Below, in pieces: positions 1-12,952 of a stretch of DNA of 64,000 nt; the first letter of the stretch is position 1, and the number at the start of each line of letters is the position of its first letter. The position numbers and the translations under genes are program-made. A model generated the notes under the pieces. That model saw nothing but the letters and a program-made list of their open reading frames with translations, was not told where the DNA came from and did no database searches. The stretch is from positions 13,518,501-13,582,500 of the forward strand of contig OZ020517.1 in NCBI GenBank assembly GCA_963971425.1, read 5' to 3'. The stretch comes from Bryoerythrophyllum caledonicum (taxonomy: Eukaryota > Streptophyta > Bryopsida > Pottiales > Pottiaceae).

Positions 1-174
1 ACATATCTAGTCTCTCAATTTTCACCCAACGTCGAACGTCCATACGACAAGTGTATTCCGCGTCCTCGAAGGAGGCCGGGGAACGACTGCATCATCCCCT
101 CCACCAAACAGCAATCCCACCATTGAGTCCATACAACCAGGTCCCGCAGAAAAGCCAAAACAAGACATAATCAC

Positions 175-3100
175 CTCAAGTATGCCAGGCCTGTGCTGCT
201 CTATCTGAGCCCTGTTCGTCGCCCGCTCTTGCTCAAGCCGCGCAAGTTTGTCTTCGATCGATTTCTACAACACCCATGTGCACCCAGGGGTTAAGACGGC
301 GGTCGCAGAAAACTCCACCGTCTGCATCACACGCACAACTACACTACACCCCAACAGTTTCATCCCTGCCTACAGGCATCTCGTATTCAAAGACGCCCAA
401 GAATCGCAACGCCGCGTTTTACACGTACCCTATCGGTGTTCACATACTGGATCTTCCTTTCCAGCCCACTGATCTTTCCCGCTGCCTCCGCCTCCCTGCC
501 AGACATATCCCGAGACGATCCCAGCTCCGACATCTCGGTTTCGAACCGTTCCTTGCTCTTCTTCAGCGCTGTATCCACACCCCAAGTCACATCAGTTCCC
601 ACCACCATCGCGACAAGAACAAGAACAACACGCACTCACGACCAGAGGGCCATCAAGCCGGATATATCCCTCAACGCAGATATTTATAACTACGAGAGCG
701 ACAAGAGTTGATCCACAAGCTTAAGAGGCGACATCGTCAATGCAACCACCCATCCATCCCATCCACCTCCCACGCACTGTTCCATCATGTGCTACCCCCA
801 ACCACACGCACGCAACTACAACAAAACATCACGCGCACACCGCACCTTCCACTGCTTGGTTGTCCCACTTCTGCGAACGTGACTCCATGCCTCCACTCAC
901 TCCTCCGGTCATTGTGCCCGACTTTGACAGAAGGACGCCGTCAAGAGTAACAACTGCCAACGCAAATCAACACGTCAACAAATCACGCTCCGTGCCGCAA
1001 CTCTGGATATAAGTATCTCCAAGCTCACAACGCCAACCCATTTCATATCCACACACCCGCCACCCACAGATCATACCACGAATAAGTGCCACTCCGGAGG
1101 GGACACCACCTCACAAACATCAGCTTCCAAGGGTCGATCGCCAACCAAAATGATGCATGAAGCGAACAAGCGACAAACTCACCTTTGTGGCGCTCCGGGC
1201 CCCAAGCAAGCCGCTTCGATTCATCCAGCCGGTCGCACACCAATGTATTCCCAACCGCGTACAGAACGGCTCGCTCCAGGGCAGGATCGAATGTGTGACA
1301 AGTCAAGGGAATATCCAAATACACAAAGGATCCACATCATACAGACGAGCTCGTCATCACGCCCATCGACAACGACACCAAGCACCGACCACGTGCATAT
1401 CCTGAAACTAGGTTCACACATTCACCGTCCCAGATGCCGGCCTCTCAAACCAGACGCATTCTTCACTACAAGAGGTTTCTGCACTGATGCGAAGGTTCAT
1501 ATTCCGGACAATCGCAGAATACGAGACTTAACCGAATATGTCTGCAGAGCCAAACCAAAAAATACGATGCCGTAAACCCAAGTCCACACCAACCACCACG
1601 ACACACTCCGAGGCGTCTCCACTGCCACTCCTGGAACGGACCACATCAGACTCGAACGGCGGTTCAAAGGATATTGTATCACATCGTACACCAGCTTCGC
1701 TGACCCACCCAACGCGCGCAGCTTCTCTTGGACGGACTTCACTCTCACTGACTGCAGAGGAATGAATGTCTGAGGCGACAACCGATGCTCCTTCAGATAC
1801 TACACACACCCCAAAACACGCTATCATCCATTGCTCATCCAAGCCATAAACAAACTTGCATGCGGAAAGCCACCGAGTGAGCGCACTCGTACAACCAGCT
1901 TACGACCTTCAAAAAACCACATTACTTCACTAACGCACCCCTTCAACCACTGCCCGGACCAGAAGACTACGTGCACAACTCAATCACCTCCCTCAGTCCC
2001 TCAACCCAGGATGACAGTGTCGCTCTCAACATCGCGCCGACCAACAACCATCCCCTGCTCGACCGCGCCACTCACACAAACCTGCAAGCCACAATGCACG
2101 CGAAAAGACTGCGACTGATGCCGCCAGAGTCCCACACACACAATACCAGAATACACCACAAATGCCCGTCTACAACCACCAACCCGCAACACAACTCTAG
2201 GTCCACTACAACTCATTCCCCACGCCAAGCGTGACAGATTCTCTCTTGCCACGGGTCTGCTACTCTCAGCCTACTCAAACCAGCCCCGAGCCCTACCTTG
2301 ATGCACTCCTTCCCCGTGCTGTCGTCCTCCACCACCACTGCATCCATGTACCTCCCCATCGCCACCGTCACTGCCAGGTTGAACTTCTTCTGCGTCGGTC
2401 TGCAAAGATCCGTCATACGCCCATGCACACCAGGAAACAGCCGCTTCAGACTCGCCACGGCCTCGGCGTTCCGCTTGTCCCTCTCGTTCTCTCGCTTGTC
2501 CGCCTTCAGCTCCCGCAGCTGATTGTCAATCTCGTCCAGTTTCGCCCTCAGGCTCTCGGACCGAGTCCTGTGCCCAACCAATACCGGATCAACCACTCGC
2601 GCAAGGAACGACGGTCTAAGCTTCTCAGGACATACGTTCCAACAAATCCGGGTGCACTCCAGGACAGAATGTGATGTAAATCCGACAGACACCATTTGCT
2701 CGGGTGCCATACGACAGGCCGACCACTGGGAGACGATCCCGACACAGTGCACCTCCAACTTCCACTGCCGATCAGGCTTCCGCCAATTCAAGATACATTT
2801 CCAGACAACCAAATCTCATCGAAAATCAGTCCAGACTGCCGCTGCTCTACTTACTTCGACTTCCTGTGCCTGTCCTGCATGTCCGAAAGCTCCTTCTGAG
2901 CCGTACCAAGGTCCTTCATGTGTCTCGCATACGCCTCCGCGCTCTTCCCCATGCGTGCCTGTGTTTGTTCCTCCTGGTATCCATGACAGGGCAGAACCAC
3001 GTTAACCACCACATTCACGACGAGCACCAGTTTGCTCTGGAAACCACGCTACCCGAACAATGCGCCACAAATATTCGTCTTCCTCACACACGCGACCAAA

Positions 3101-5358
3101 CTTCCCAGACTACCACTGTGACGGAGTGCCACAAGTTTCACACCACATCTGCAATTGTCAACGAAACGCCAGGCATGCCCTGAAAAGCTTCCGTTCACTG
3201 CCCTCACCGAATTCCACACCTCACAGACAGTAATACTAGAGTGCCGACAACGGCCCGCGCAGAATCACACCACAACCACCGGCCTCGAACACCGTCCACC
3301 ATCCAGCGATCCATCCCGCAATTCAGGACCTACACCCCCATACGATACAACCTCTCACAACCCTACGATACATGCCACATATCCCTCCCAGACGGACTCA
3401 CCTGAGCTGCCAGCTGCTGATCCCGCTCTGTCAGTTGCCGCAGATTCTCCTCCAGATTCTTCAGCGCCTCCACATCCGCTTGCAGCTGCCGATCCTGCAC
3501 CTCCTTCTCCTGCCTCAACTTCGCAGTCCTTGTCCCCGCCTGCTCCTTGCTGCCAACCCACAATAACAGACACGCCACACGGGTCAGCCTCGCCACCGAC
3601 ACTCCACTCACGATACACAAATCTGCCCCCACAGGGACGACACCCTCCCCACCGGCCGTCCAAGGACCAGACGTCACCCGTGACCTCCGGGTACTTACAT
3701 CCGGTGGTACTCCATCATCTGGCTCTCTGCCAGCTGCAGTCGGCCCCCACCTTCCCTCTCCTGCTGCGTGATCAGCTCATTCATGGACTGCGTCACGTCC
3801 TGCAGCTTCTGCTGCAGACTCTCGATCAGGCTCCCCTGCTTGCTCTTGTCTACCTTCTTCTTCTCCAGGTCCTTTTCACAGTTCTTGATCTTCTGAGAGA
3901 TCCGCGTTATCTCTTCTCTCAGCTTCAGCAGCTCCGGATTCTGCACACGCGGTTCCACGCACGCCCGTCGGTTAGCACTGCTCCCAGTTCGTAGGCTGAG
4001 AGACAACGCCACGGTGCTCACGGAGCCGGAGCGTCTGCAGCATCAGAGACGCAATTCCAACACGCACGACAACGACCTCACCTTCTTGTCCAGCTCCCCT
4101 CTCTTCTTCGCTGTCTTCTTGTCCAGCAGCAGAGCTTCCTTCGTGAACACCGCTTGGCTCTTCTTCAGCGCCTTCACTTCCGCCTCCAGCTGCTCTTGCT
4201 CGCGGTTCAGCTCCTCTAACGTCGCCCTGTCCACCTCCAGCTCCGCCTCCGTCCTCGCCACATCTTTCTCGATGTTGAACAATTGCCACAGGGAGTGCTC
4301 CATCTTCAGCTCTTTCTGTCACACAACCACCTCAGTCAGCCATGAAGCAGCAGCGCACCATCCCGTGGAAGGCGCCCCAAGGCCATCGTGCAAGACTCAG
4401 CCCACCGCACACGCGTCCGGAGAGGCCGCTTTCCTACACCTACATCTGAGAATCTCTTCCGGGACTCTTCCGGGACAGGTGCGACCTACCAGCTCCCCCT
4501 GGAGGCGAAGATGCTTCTCCGCCTCCTCTTTCTGCTCCTTCTTCTGCTTCCTCTCCGCGGCCACCGTCTTCCTCTTCTGGTACATGAACACCGTCGCCTC
4601 CTCCGCGCGCGCCTTCTGCACCTCCAGCTCCTCGTAGTCCTTCTTCAACTCTTCCGACCCCGAGATCTGCTCGAACAGCGCCGTCAGCTCCTTGGGATTC
4701 TTCGATGCGATCGACTCCACATCGCCCTGTGCCACCACCACACCACAAACACTTCAGCCGCTCAGATTGCGATTTGGCATTGCCTGAGGCCAAGTAAGGA
4801 TACGAACGGGTCGTCCCCGATGCATCAGCAGCAGCAGCCCTGCCACCGAAAGACCCGCTAGGCAGTCGAATTGATGCCCCGACAAGGAATGCATTACGCG
4901 ACGGGGGTTGCATTCCGTACCTGGAACACCAGAAAGTTGCGCGCCTTCACGAGGATGCCCAGGCTCCTCATCGTGTTGTTGTACGCGTCCCAGGTCACGG
5001 TCCTGTTGTCAATGCGGTACTCGCTCGACCCGGCGCTCGTGATCGTCCTCGCGAACTCCATCTCCTCCCCGCTCCCCGTGATGAACACCAGCTTCACGAA
5101 CGCCTTCCTCCCCCTCTGCTCGCGGTCCTTGTCGTCGTACGCGTACAGCAGATCCTTGAGCTGCGCGCCGCGCAGCTGCATGGAGCGCACTCCCAGCACG
5201 AAGCTGATGGCGTCCATGAGGTTGGACTTGCCCGCGCCATTCGGCCCGATGATGGCCGTGAAGTTCTTGAACGGGCCCACGATCTGGTGGCCCTTGTACG
5301 ACTTGAAGTTCTCGATCTCCAGCCTCTCGATCCTCCCGGCGTTCACCGGGGCCGGCAT
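175..5358 (-). CDS. SMC1: SMC1 cohesin ATPase subunit, exons 1-12 (partial, continues beyond left edge)
   Basis: Core ring subunit of nuclear cohesin, which pairs with SMC3 to hold sister chromatids together. Exons on the minus strand: 5358-4921, 4726-4490, 4315-4082, 3940-3699, 3549-3402, 2973-2855, 2567-2297, 1799-1675, 1292-1183, 953-846, 568-444, 264-175. All joins keep frame, giving 749 residues of an expected ~1,200; the ABC signature and Walker B half lies off the window. Walker A GPNGAGKS is at residues 38-45, followed by coiled coil (about 160-500) and the hinge ([43 protein letters not shown]). The hinge wording matches plant SMC1 closely and animal SMC1 less well. ATG 5358 is chosen because MPAPVN starts the family's N-terminus. 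Introns are GT-AG except the one between exons 8 and 9, which is AT-AC. Exons are GC-rich. No break seen, so probably functional. Confidence 0.93.
1293..1674 (-). other. U12-type AT-AC intron of SMC1 (between exons 8 and 9)
   Basis: On the minus strand the intron begins ATATCCTTT, the U12 5' splice consensus, and ends TCACAC. A near-consensus U12 branch motif, CCCTTGAC (consensus TCCTTRAC), places its adenosine about 10 nt before the acceptor, inside the spacing known for minor-spliceosome introns. Splicing CA|A rebuilds a Gln codon and gives [19 protein letters not shown], which matches the plant SMC1 hinge. No GT-AG alternative at this site keeps the conserved residues. Length is 382 nt. 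Confidence 0.85.
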
Positions 5359-6600
5359 CGTGCACGCCCTCGCCTCCCACCACACCACGCCGCTAATCTC
5401 CTGCCCCCGCGCGCCAACTCGCCGTCTCTCGGAGGCCTCTACGCTCCCGATTCGCCGACATCAGCAGCTCCACCTCCACGCTGCCAGAACCAAACGCCGA
5501 GCATCAGCACAGGGCCACCAAAACAGCCACCAAACCCTCACACATCAAAAAACACATACCATCGGCAAACCACGTTCGACGCTGCAGGCACATAATCAGG
5601 ACACAAAGAAAGACCTCCGAGACAGGGCCGCATTCCCATACACCGAACGCGACAATCAACCGCTCAGTGCATGCCACCATCCGAACCCCCCGCCCATCGA
5701 AACCACACAAACTCTCCCCAAAAACACACACAATTCAGAACAAAAATCAAGAGAACAGAATCAGACACAATCAAGAACGGAGGCCACTCATCCAGCACTC
5801 CCACTCGGACCAGAAATCCCCAAGCAACCACCCCCATCCACGCCACCCGAGTCTCGCATGCTAAACCCCCGCGCCTCAGCAGCCAGAAACCCATACCCGC
5901 GCACGTCGCCACTCCCGCAAACCTCCAAAAGTCCACGCGATCACCTCACACGAGAATCTCTAAACTTCAAATTAAACGCGTGAAAAAGATTCTCCAGCCT
6001 AATAGCGAGTCTAGGACCGCGAAACGAAACCCCGAGGCGACAGAATCGAACGCGAGCCAATGCCGCGAAACCGAAACCCTGAAGAGAACCGAGAGAGAGC
6101 ATGGCGCATTTACCTGGAGCGCTCCCCTGGTCCCCGAAGCCCCCGAAACCTAAGCAGCGCGCAGACGCGGAGGCGGCGAGCGACAAATCCCTGCAGAGGC
6201 GTGCAATCCTGTTGGCAGCGGCAGCAATCGCTCTCCCCTCCGCCACAACGCCTCCTCCTCGCAAGCGCCTCCTCCTCTGTTCTCCCGGCTCCTGAGAGAA
6301 TACAGTCCCAAGACCGTCTTCGCCAGGAAGTCAAGCCAAGCAACGCCTTCGCCAGCATGTCCCTCTGGGGCCAGATATCTCTAGCGTTGGTGATTGGTCT
6401 TGCGATTCGTGAAGATCTTGCGCCGTGGAGGGTCTTGGACAGGACTTGGAGGTGTCTTGGCGGGAGGATGTCTTTGTTGGGGCTGATATCTTCGGGTGGG
6501 CTTGATTTTGGCTTGGATTTGGTGGATGTCTTTGTTTGATGTTCTCTTTTGAGAGTTGATTTTTGGCGGGAGGGTGCTTTTGGTTTGCTGTGGTCAATTG
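5359..6600. promoter_or_regulatory. SMC1 5' flank, no separate gene
   Basis: Sequence upstream of the SMC1 start. 5400-5950 is C/A-rich on the plus strand with no convincing coding signal. 5960-6440 is a GC-rich block that recurs at 12953-13430. A TTTTTGGCGGG stretch near 6560 resembles an E2F site, which would fit a cell-cycle gene, but it lies 1.2 kb from the ATG and no TATA box or start site can be fixed. Short open frames beginning MAHLPG in both copies differ by a 20 bp gap and are probably not genes. Confidence 0.45.
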
Positions 6601-6828
6601 GATGTTGGTTATGCTTTTGAATGTGGGTCAGGGTTTAGGGGTTTTGAGCATGTCAGGTAATCCGGCTTATTTTTGTAGTAAGTGGTGGAGGAGGCACATG
6701 TTAAATGTAAAATATAATATATACTCGTATAATATGTATGATACATAGTATTGAATCTTTTCAAAATTTCTAGTCAGTGTATCCTAACTAACTAGACCAT
6801 CATAATCTATTGCTTGGCAGAGTCCAAC

Positions 6829-8084
6829 TCAGTGAGATTCAACATCTTTGAGTGGTTGACTTGGTGGTTTTGCCTGGAGGAATGCATAAACAATGAGATA
6901 AGAAAATCCCAATGTTGGTACGATTTGGCCGATTCTAGTACTCACTTTGTCTGCAATGGCACCTTCGATGGGCGGGAAGATTGCACCACCACCGACACCC
7001 ATCACTACAAAACCTCCTGCTGTCTTGCTACTCTTCCCTAAATCTTGAAGAGCTAGTGTGAAGATTGTTGGATACATACACGACTCAAAGAAGAAGAGTA
7101 TCATAATACATATGATACCCGGGAGCCCATGTAGGCCAGCTGAAAGAGCACACAAAACTGTACAAAGGATTGCATAAACTCCCAAGATATACCTAGCTTG
7201 AACAAACCTCATCAGAAATGTGGCCTAAAAGCGGCCAACTGTAAAAAGAATCAGAGAATAAGACAAGAGCTGAGAAGCCTTTGCATCTGAATGTATACCG
7301 TCTTCATTCGCCAAGTTGATGAAGATAGTTGCGACCGTGACTTGTGAAGCAACATATAACCACTGCGCCAATACTCCGCCAAGAAAATGCTTTTGCTTGT
7401 AAAAGGTTTTGTTGGAAGATCGGAGACCACTGGCATCATGTCATCTGTAATCTCTGGTAGAGTTACAAAGAAGAAGCCAACAGCCACGAGAAAAACTCCA
7501 CATGCTATCCCAACATAGATGTATTTGATCGAAGTCAAATTGCCTGCATGCTCCGAACCAAAGAAATACTTTGATGCAATCAAAGGCCCCGCAAAGCTTC
7601 CCAACCCATTGAAGGATTGGGAAAAGTTCAACCGGAATGAAGGGGATTCAGCTTTCCCCAAGACTGTGACATAAGTGTTTGCTGCAACCTCCAAATTTGA
7701 CAATCGAGACGCTATGATGAACGTCGCAGCAACAAATCCTCCAAAACTCATGATTTGAGCAAACGGCCAGAAGAGAATCGCTCCAATGACATAAAGCATG
7801 AGCCCAACCAAAATAGAGACTTTGTACCCAAATCTCTTCACAATCAACGTCCCAATGGGTGGAAAGACAATATACGCTCCAAAATAAGCTACTTGATGCC
7901 CCGTGGACTTGAGCTTGGACACATGAAGAACCTCTTAGAAATGCTTGTTCAAAACGTCCAGTAATCCATAAGCAAAACCCCACAAGAAGAAGAGAATGGT
8001 CACCAATGCCAGTGGGACAAATGCCTTCCTCCCCGTAGGAATAGCACTTGTGGATACATTTCCAATTCGTGCTCCACCTACCAT
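6829..8084 (-). pseudogene. Pseudogene of L-fucose-permease-like MFS transporter (copy 1)
   Basis: Nearly identical to the intact transporter at 33083-34339, including 5' and 3' flanks (about 6598-8515 against 32850-34700). Relative to that copy it has an early Gln-to-stop change near 7936, a one-base loss in a run of A near 7408 that shifts frame, and a Phe-to-stop change near 7227, so it cannot make a full transporter. Few other changes separate the copies, so the duplication or the loss of function looks recent. It lies about 1.5 kb upstream of the SMC1 start, on the same strand. Confidence 0.9.
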
Positions 8085-8515
8085 CGCAACTAAAACAAGA
8101 AAAATAACCCCAAAATATATCAAGTTCATCAAATACAAAACTCTCACAACCTTTCACAATTTCCATACTACACTTTATCATCAAAGTATAACTTCCTCGA
8201 ATTCACTGATTCCTACAAGCATGCCAAAAAGAAGAAAAAACAGCAAATGAACGAAATTCACTATGCTAAATACCATACCTGAAGGATGTTACAATCAACA
8301 ACACGTTGCCTCCACTCAATTACTTTCAACAAGTGTTGCCTTCTCTCCAGAGTACCTGCATGTTATACAGAGTAATCAGGTGATATGTGCATTGTAATCA
8401 GATTTTGCTTTTTCTTTTTCAGTTTTAGTTAACTTAATATGAGCTTAAGGAGGACAAGGACTTCAATTTTACTTTTTCTTTTTCAGTTTTAGTTAACTTA
8501 ACCTAGGCTTGACGG
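8085..8515 (-). other. 5' flank of the transporter pseudogene, with a short duplicated T-rich motif
   Basis: Carries the counterpart of the 5' UTR intron seen in the intact copy. At 8402-8510 the stretch CTTTTTCAGTTTTAGTTAAC occurs twice about 68 bp apart. The same pair occurs upstream of copy 2 (34600-34690), so it predates the duplication. Confidence 0.5.
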
Positions 8516-9977
8516 AATGTGATGTAAACCCGACTTCCACTACCGATAAGGATTCCGCCAACTCAATATACATTTCAAGATAACGAAATCTCACCCAAAA
8601 CCAACCCAGACTGCCATTGCTCTACTTACTACTTCGACTTTTGTGCGCTCGCATACGCCTCCGCGCGCATACGCCTCCGCGCTCTTCTCCATGCCTGCCT
8701 GTGTTTTTTCCTCTTGCTATCCATGACAGGGTTGAACCACGTTAACCCCTAAAAAACCACAACCACTTTTGCTCTAAAACTAGTCCAAAACTGCCACTGC
8801 CAAAAAGAGACATGAAAATCAAATTTTGAAGCCAATTTTGGATTTTCAACCATAAGATCTTAAAATAGACTGATACATAAACATGCCACTAAATTTTGGT
8901 TGCAATTCATTGCACGGATTGATAGATTTTAGTGTTTAAAGTCAAAACAATGGTTCATTTTCTTCCCTACGTAAAGTAGATCAGTAGACTTTGACTTCAC
9001 TTTGTATCAAATTTTTGCATTGTAAAAGGTTCAAATCTTTTACCATTGTCTTAAGCATGATGTTATTTCCTAACACACCAATTTTTAGAGGTAGAAAAGG
9101 GGTGTAGCATATTCAAAACAAGTGTGCAAGGAGTGGAGGTTCAAAAATTGTCATTTCACGTTTTATTTTTTGTGAACTACGTATGTATTCAAATGATAAT
9201 CCAAACGGTTATTAGGAAGGTTTTTACCACATATTGTTGTTGAAAAAATAAAAAGTGAAAAATATTAAGATCTCTAGGTTTTATGTAGAAAAGATGATTT
9301 TTTTTCCCCCGTTGCCCGACAATGTGTGAAAATGTTTGACTTGGGATATATTGCCTTTTTACTCCAAAGACAAGTTTTTTTAAAAAATATTTCCAAAGAC
9401 TGAAATATTCTTTATATGTGTAAAGAATCTTAATGTCCAATAGAAACTTTTGTCAAAAAATTTGGAGGTGCCCGGAGTCCCCTTTTTTGGCTTTATGTGG
9501 TGCTAACTTTCAAAGCACAAATCCACAAAATAAAATAAAAATATCTCCGCGAAGCTCTTAGAAGAGGCAATCTAGAATGAATATTTCCAAGAAAAAGGAT
9601 TTTTTTTCGAATTTTAGGAACCTGCCCAAAATCAGAAATCCCCCCGAAGGAGATTTGGTCCTTTAGGGGTTAACCACCTCATTCACGACGAGCACCAGTT
9701 TGCTCTGGAAACCACGCTACCCGAACAATGCGCCACAAATATTCGTCTTCCTCACACAAGCGACCAAACTTCCCAGACTACCACTGTGACACAGTGCCAC
9801 AAGTTTCACACCACATCTGCAATTGTCAACGAAACGCCAGGCATGCCCTGAAAAGCTTCCGTTCACTGCCCTCACCGAATTCCACACCTCACAGACAATA
9901 ATACTAGAGTACCGACAACGGCCCGCGTAGAATCACACCACAACCACCGGCCTCGAACACCGTCCATCCTTTGGGGA
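8516..9977 (-). pseudogene. SMC1 relic: intron 6, eroded exon 6 and intron 5, split by a TTAA element
   Basis: 8516-8745 matches 2663-3005 of SMC1 (intron 6, exon 6, intron 5) with a gap, and 9670-9970 continues with the match to 3002-3295. The exon 6 part (about 8620-8720) has lost internal sequence and repeats a short GCATACGCCTCCGCG unit, so it cannot encode the SMC1 coiled coil. The two halves are separated by the 924 bp element at 8746-9669. The relic joins the transporter pseudogene at the same junction that is seen at about 34700 in the other duplicate. Confidence 0.85.
8746..9669. mobile_element. piggyBac-like non-autonomous element, copy A (TTAA target)
   Basis: 924 bp flanked by TTAA on both sides (8742-8745, 9670-9673). 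Termini are inverted: CCCCTAAA at the left and TTTAGGGG at the right. The SMC1 intron 5 at 2995-3015 gives the unoccupied site with a single TTAA, so the element added exactly one extra TTAA. TTAA duplication and CCC-type ends are hallmarks of the piggyBac superfamily. No transposase frame is present. Related copies lie near 17711-18650, 24798-25729 and 37450-37975. Confidence 0.85.
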
Positions 9978-12742
9978 CTACACTAAAGATGGCATTTAGT
10001 GTAGTGGACACTAAATACAAATTGGTACACTACACTAAATATGACTTTTAGTGTAGTATCACGAATAGTGTAATTACCTTTGTACACTATTCGTGAATAA
10101 GTTTACAAATAGTGTTAGCCACCAATATCATCAATGATACCCCCAATCAACCCCCCAATCAACCACCTACCCAGCCGCCATGCCTTAACTAACCACCTAC
10201 CCTCATTCTCAATCTCATATTATACCCTCTTGCATTTGCAGATTTTATCACTCTTATAGTTCGGTGATGCAAATGAATATTTTTTGAACTCTTTACCCTT
10301 TCAACATTTTACTTTGTAAAGTTCCTACTTGTTCAACTTTTTACTTTCTAACTTTTAAGTTTTAATTGTTTTCTTACTTTTCCTACTTTTTACCTTTTCA
10401 ACTTTTTACATTTTAGACTTCCTACTTGTTCAACTATTTACTTTTCAACTTTTAACTTTTTATTTATTTTATTACTTTTCTAATTTTTACCTTTTCAACT
10501 TTTACTTTTCAACTTTTTACTTTTACAAACTTTTTACCTTTTTACCTTCTTATCATTTTTTCAACTTTTTACTTTTCAAATCTTTACTTTCTCTCACCCT
10601 TACTTTCTCTAACCCTTACTTTTCCTAACCTTTACTTTTGCAATCCATTACTTTTTCTTACCCATATTTTTTTGACCTTTTACTTTTTCAATCTCTTATT
10701 TTTTCTAATCCTTACTTTTCAAATCCCTTATTTTTTCTAAACTTTACTTTTTAAAACCCTTATCTTATCAATCCCTTACTTTTCATACTTTTACTTTTTA
10801 TTCTCTTACTTTTTCTAAGCCTTACTTTTTCAATCCTTTTCTTTCTCAACCCTTACTTTTCAAATCCCTTCTCTTTTCATAAATTTTGTTTTTCAAATGT
10901 CTCCTTTCTCAAATGTTATCTTCTTGAATCTTTTACTTTTTTAGTACTTTAAATATTAAGCTCCTTTTCAAAACAATACTTTTGAAAAAGGTTAACTTTT
11001 TCAATGTTTACTTTTCCAAATGTTAAAGGTACATTTTTCCAAACATATACTTTGTAAAATGTTACATGTTTCTATTGTTTATTTTTCCAAGTAAAATTCT
11101 TTTCAAATGTCTCCTTTTTAAATGTGAATTTATTCAAATGTTTATTTCTTCAAGTGTTTCCATTTTCAAATGTTTCCATTTTCAATTGTTCCATTTTCAA
11201 GTGTTTTCATTCTCAAAGGTTTCCATTTGAAAATGAAAACATACTCAATACACATAATCTTCTTCTAATCTTGATACACTAAATGTGCACAAGTGAAAAA
11301 ATTTATATTGCAATCTTAAGTGGAATTCACAGATAGTCTTGTAGTTGACATTTAGTGTATTGATTTGTCACTACACTAATTGCCTAGTTCACAATGAGTG
11401 TGCAGGTTCGCAGTTAGTGTACACTACACTAAAAGTGATATTTAGTGTACTACTCAACTTGACAATTAGTGTAGTGACAAAACTATACACTAAATGTCAA
11501 CTATTACACTAAATGTCAATTCAAGTAAATAGTGGAACTTAGGTTTTTATACATGTGGACATTTAGTGTATGAAACATAGAAAATGACTACGTGCACATT
11601 TTGAGCATCAAAGTAAAGAAGGTTACGAGTGCATTGAAAAAAAATCAATTTGCAAAAGAAAGATTGGAAAAAATATAATGTGGATATGGAACAAAAAAAA
11701 ATCCCAAAAGCAGAAAAAAAATAGAATGTGCATATGGAAGGAAATGAAATTGCAAATATAAGATTGGAAAAATAAGAAATTGGAATTCAAAGGAAAGTGA
11801 GAGAACAAAGATATATAGGAAAATTAAAAAAACATAGATATAAAACAAATATAAATTAAATAAATATAAAATAAACAAATATACAATAAATGTTCATTAA
11901 TTAGAATATTGGATAGAAAAATATTAAATATTAAATAATGAAATTGATAAAATAATAATAATAATCATGGATCACGATAAATGAATATATATCCAAATTA
12001 TATACTCACAAAACTTACAAATATACAAGAGTATTATGTTATATTTTTAAATATTTAAATATTCATTAAAATCATGATATACATTCTGTATTTATAAAAT
12101 ATTCACAAATATACATTACATATCAATTACGTATTAATTAAATATTAACTAAATACTAAGTAAATATTTATTAAATATATGTTAAAAACTAACTGAATAT
12201 TATTTAAATATTAATTACATATTTAGTTAATGTGAATCAAATATTAATTAAATATTAGTTAAATATTCATTAAATGTTCATTAAATATTTAGTACATATT
12301 CATGACATACTAATTAAATAATAATTATATATTTATTAAATGTTCATAAATAGTTATGACACATTCATCAAATGTTTATTAAATATTCATTGTATACCAA
12401 TTGAATATTTATAAATTTTGATTTATATATTTAAATATAATTTACATACTAATGAAGTATCAAACAAGCATACATTACATATTGTTTAAATATCAAATAT
12501 TAATTATTTTTGTATAATGAATATTAATTTTAATATTATTTTATGTGCTACGAAAGGTACATGATTGGGGACTGAAACTAATTATCAATTGTTTTAGAAA
12601 TAGTGTTCTAAGGTAGGTGGATGATTGGGGGTTATTATAAATGACAATGGCAGCTAACACTATTTGCCAATTTGTTCACGAATAGTGTACTAGGGTAATT
12701 ACACTATTCGTACCATTACACTAAATGCCATCTTTAGTGTAG
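9978..12742. mobile_element. Large element with palindromic inverted termini (copy 1)
   Basis: Both ends carry CTACACTAAAGATGG followed by CATTTAGTGTAG, as an inverted pair of about 30 bp. Each terminus is also a hairpin by itself, because CTACACTAAA faces TTTAGTGTAG. Many ACACTAAATG/CATTTAGTGT subterminal repeats follow within about 150-200 bp of both ends (10000-10110, 11330-11570, 12640-12740). The interior is a T-rich degenerate array (10270-11240, CTTTTTCAA-like units) and an AT-rich array of TTAAATATT-like units (11880-12540). No protein is encoded. Target duplication is not clear. The ends loosely resemble CACTA-type termini, but family assignment is open. Confidence 0.7.
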
Positions 12743-12952
12743 CGTTCCAGTATATACTTAATTTCTCCAAACTAGTATTTATACAAAACTTGTTGTTTCA
12801 CAGCGCGCACACGACATTGTTCTTTCACTTAATTGTTTCAGAGTCTCCAGGTTTGACATTTTCTTTGCTTAGGTACCATGATTCGACACACCATAAATAC
12901 CTGGTTGTGCTCCACTTGCTGATGCCTCAGAAATTGCTGTAGGTAGTAGATT
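12743..12952. other. Short spacer between palindromic element and duplicated SMC1 5' flank
   Basis: No gene, repeat or site recognised in this 210 bp. Confidence 0.3.

Noticed and set aside
387-5595. Many open frames on the plus strand across 0-5.6 kb
   Set aside because: They are shadows of GC-rich SMC1 exons on the minus strand and end where the exons end; none has a domain.
6060-6358. Frames starting MAHLPG (6101) and relatives in the copy at 13098
   Set aside because: The two copies diverge through a 20 bp gap and scattered changes with no sign of coding constraint; they lie in the SMC1 5' flank.
11623-11878. Hydrophobic minus-strand frames of 61-77 codons
   Set aside because: Phe/Leu/Ile-rich translation of A-rich low-complexity DNA inside a mobile element.
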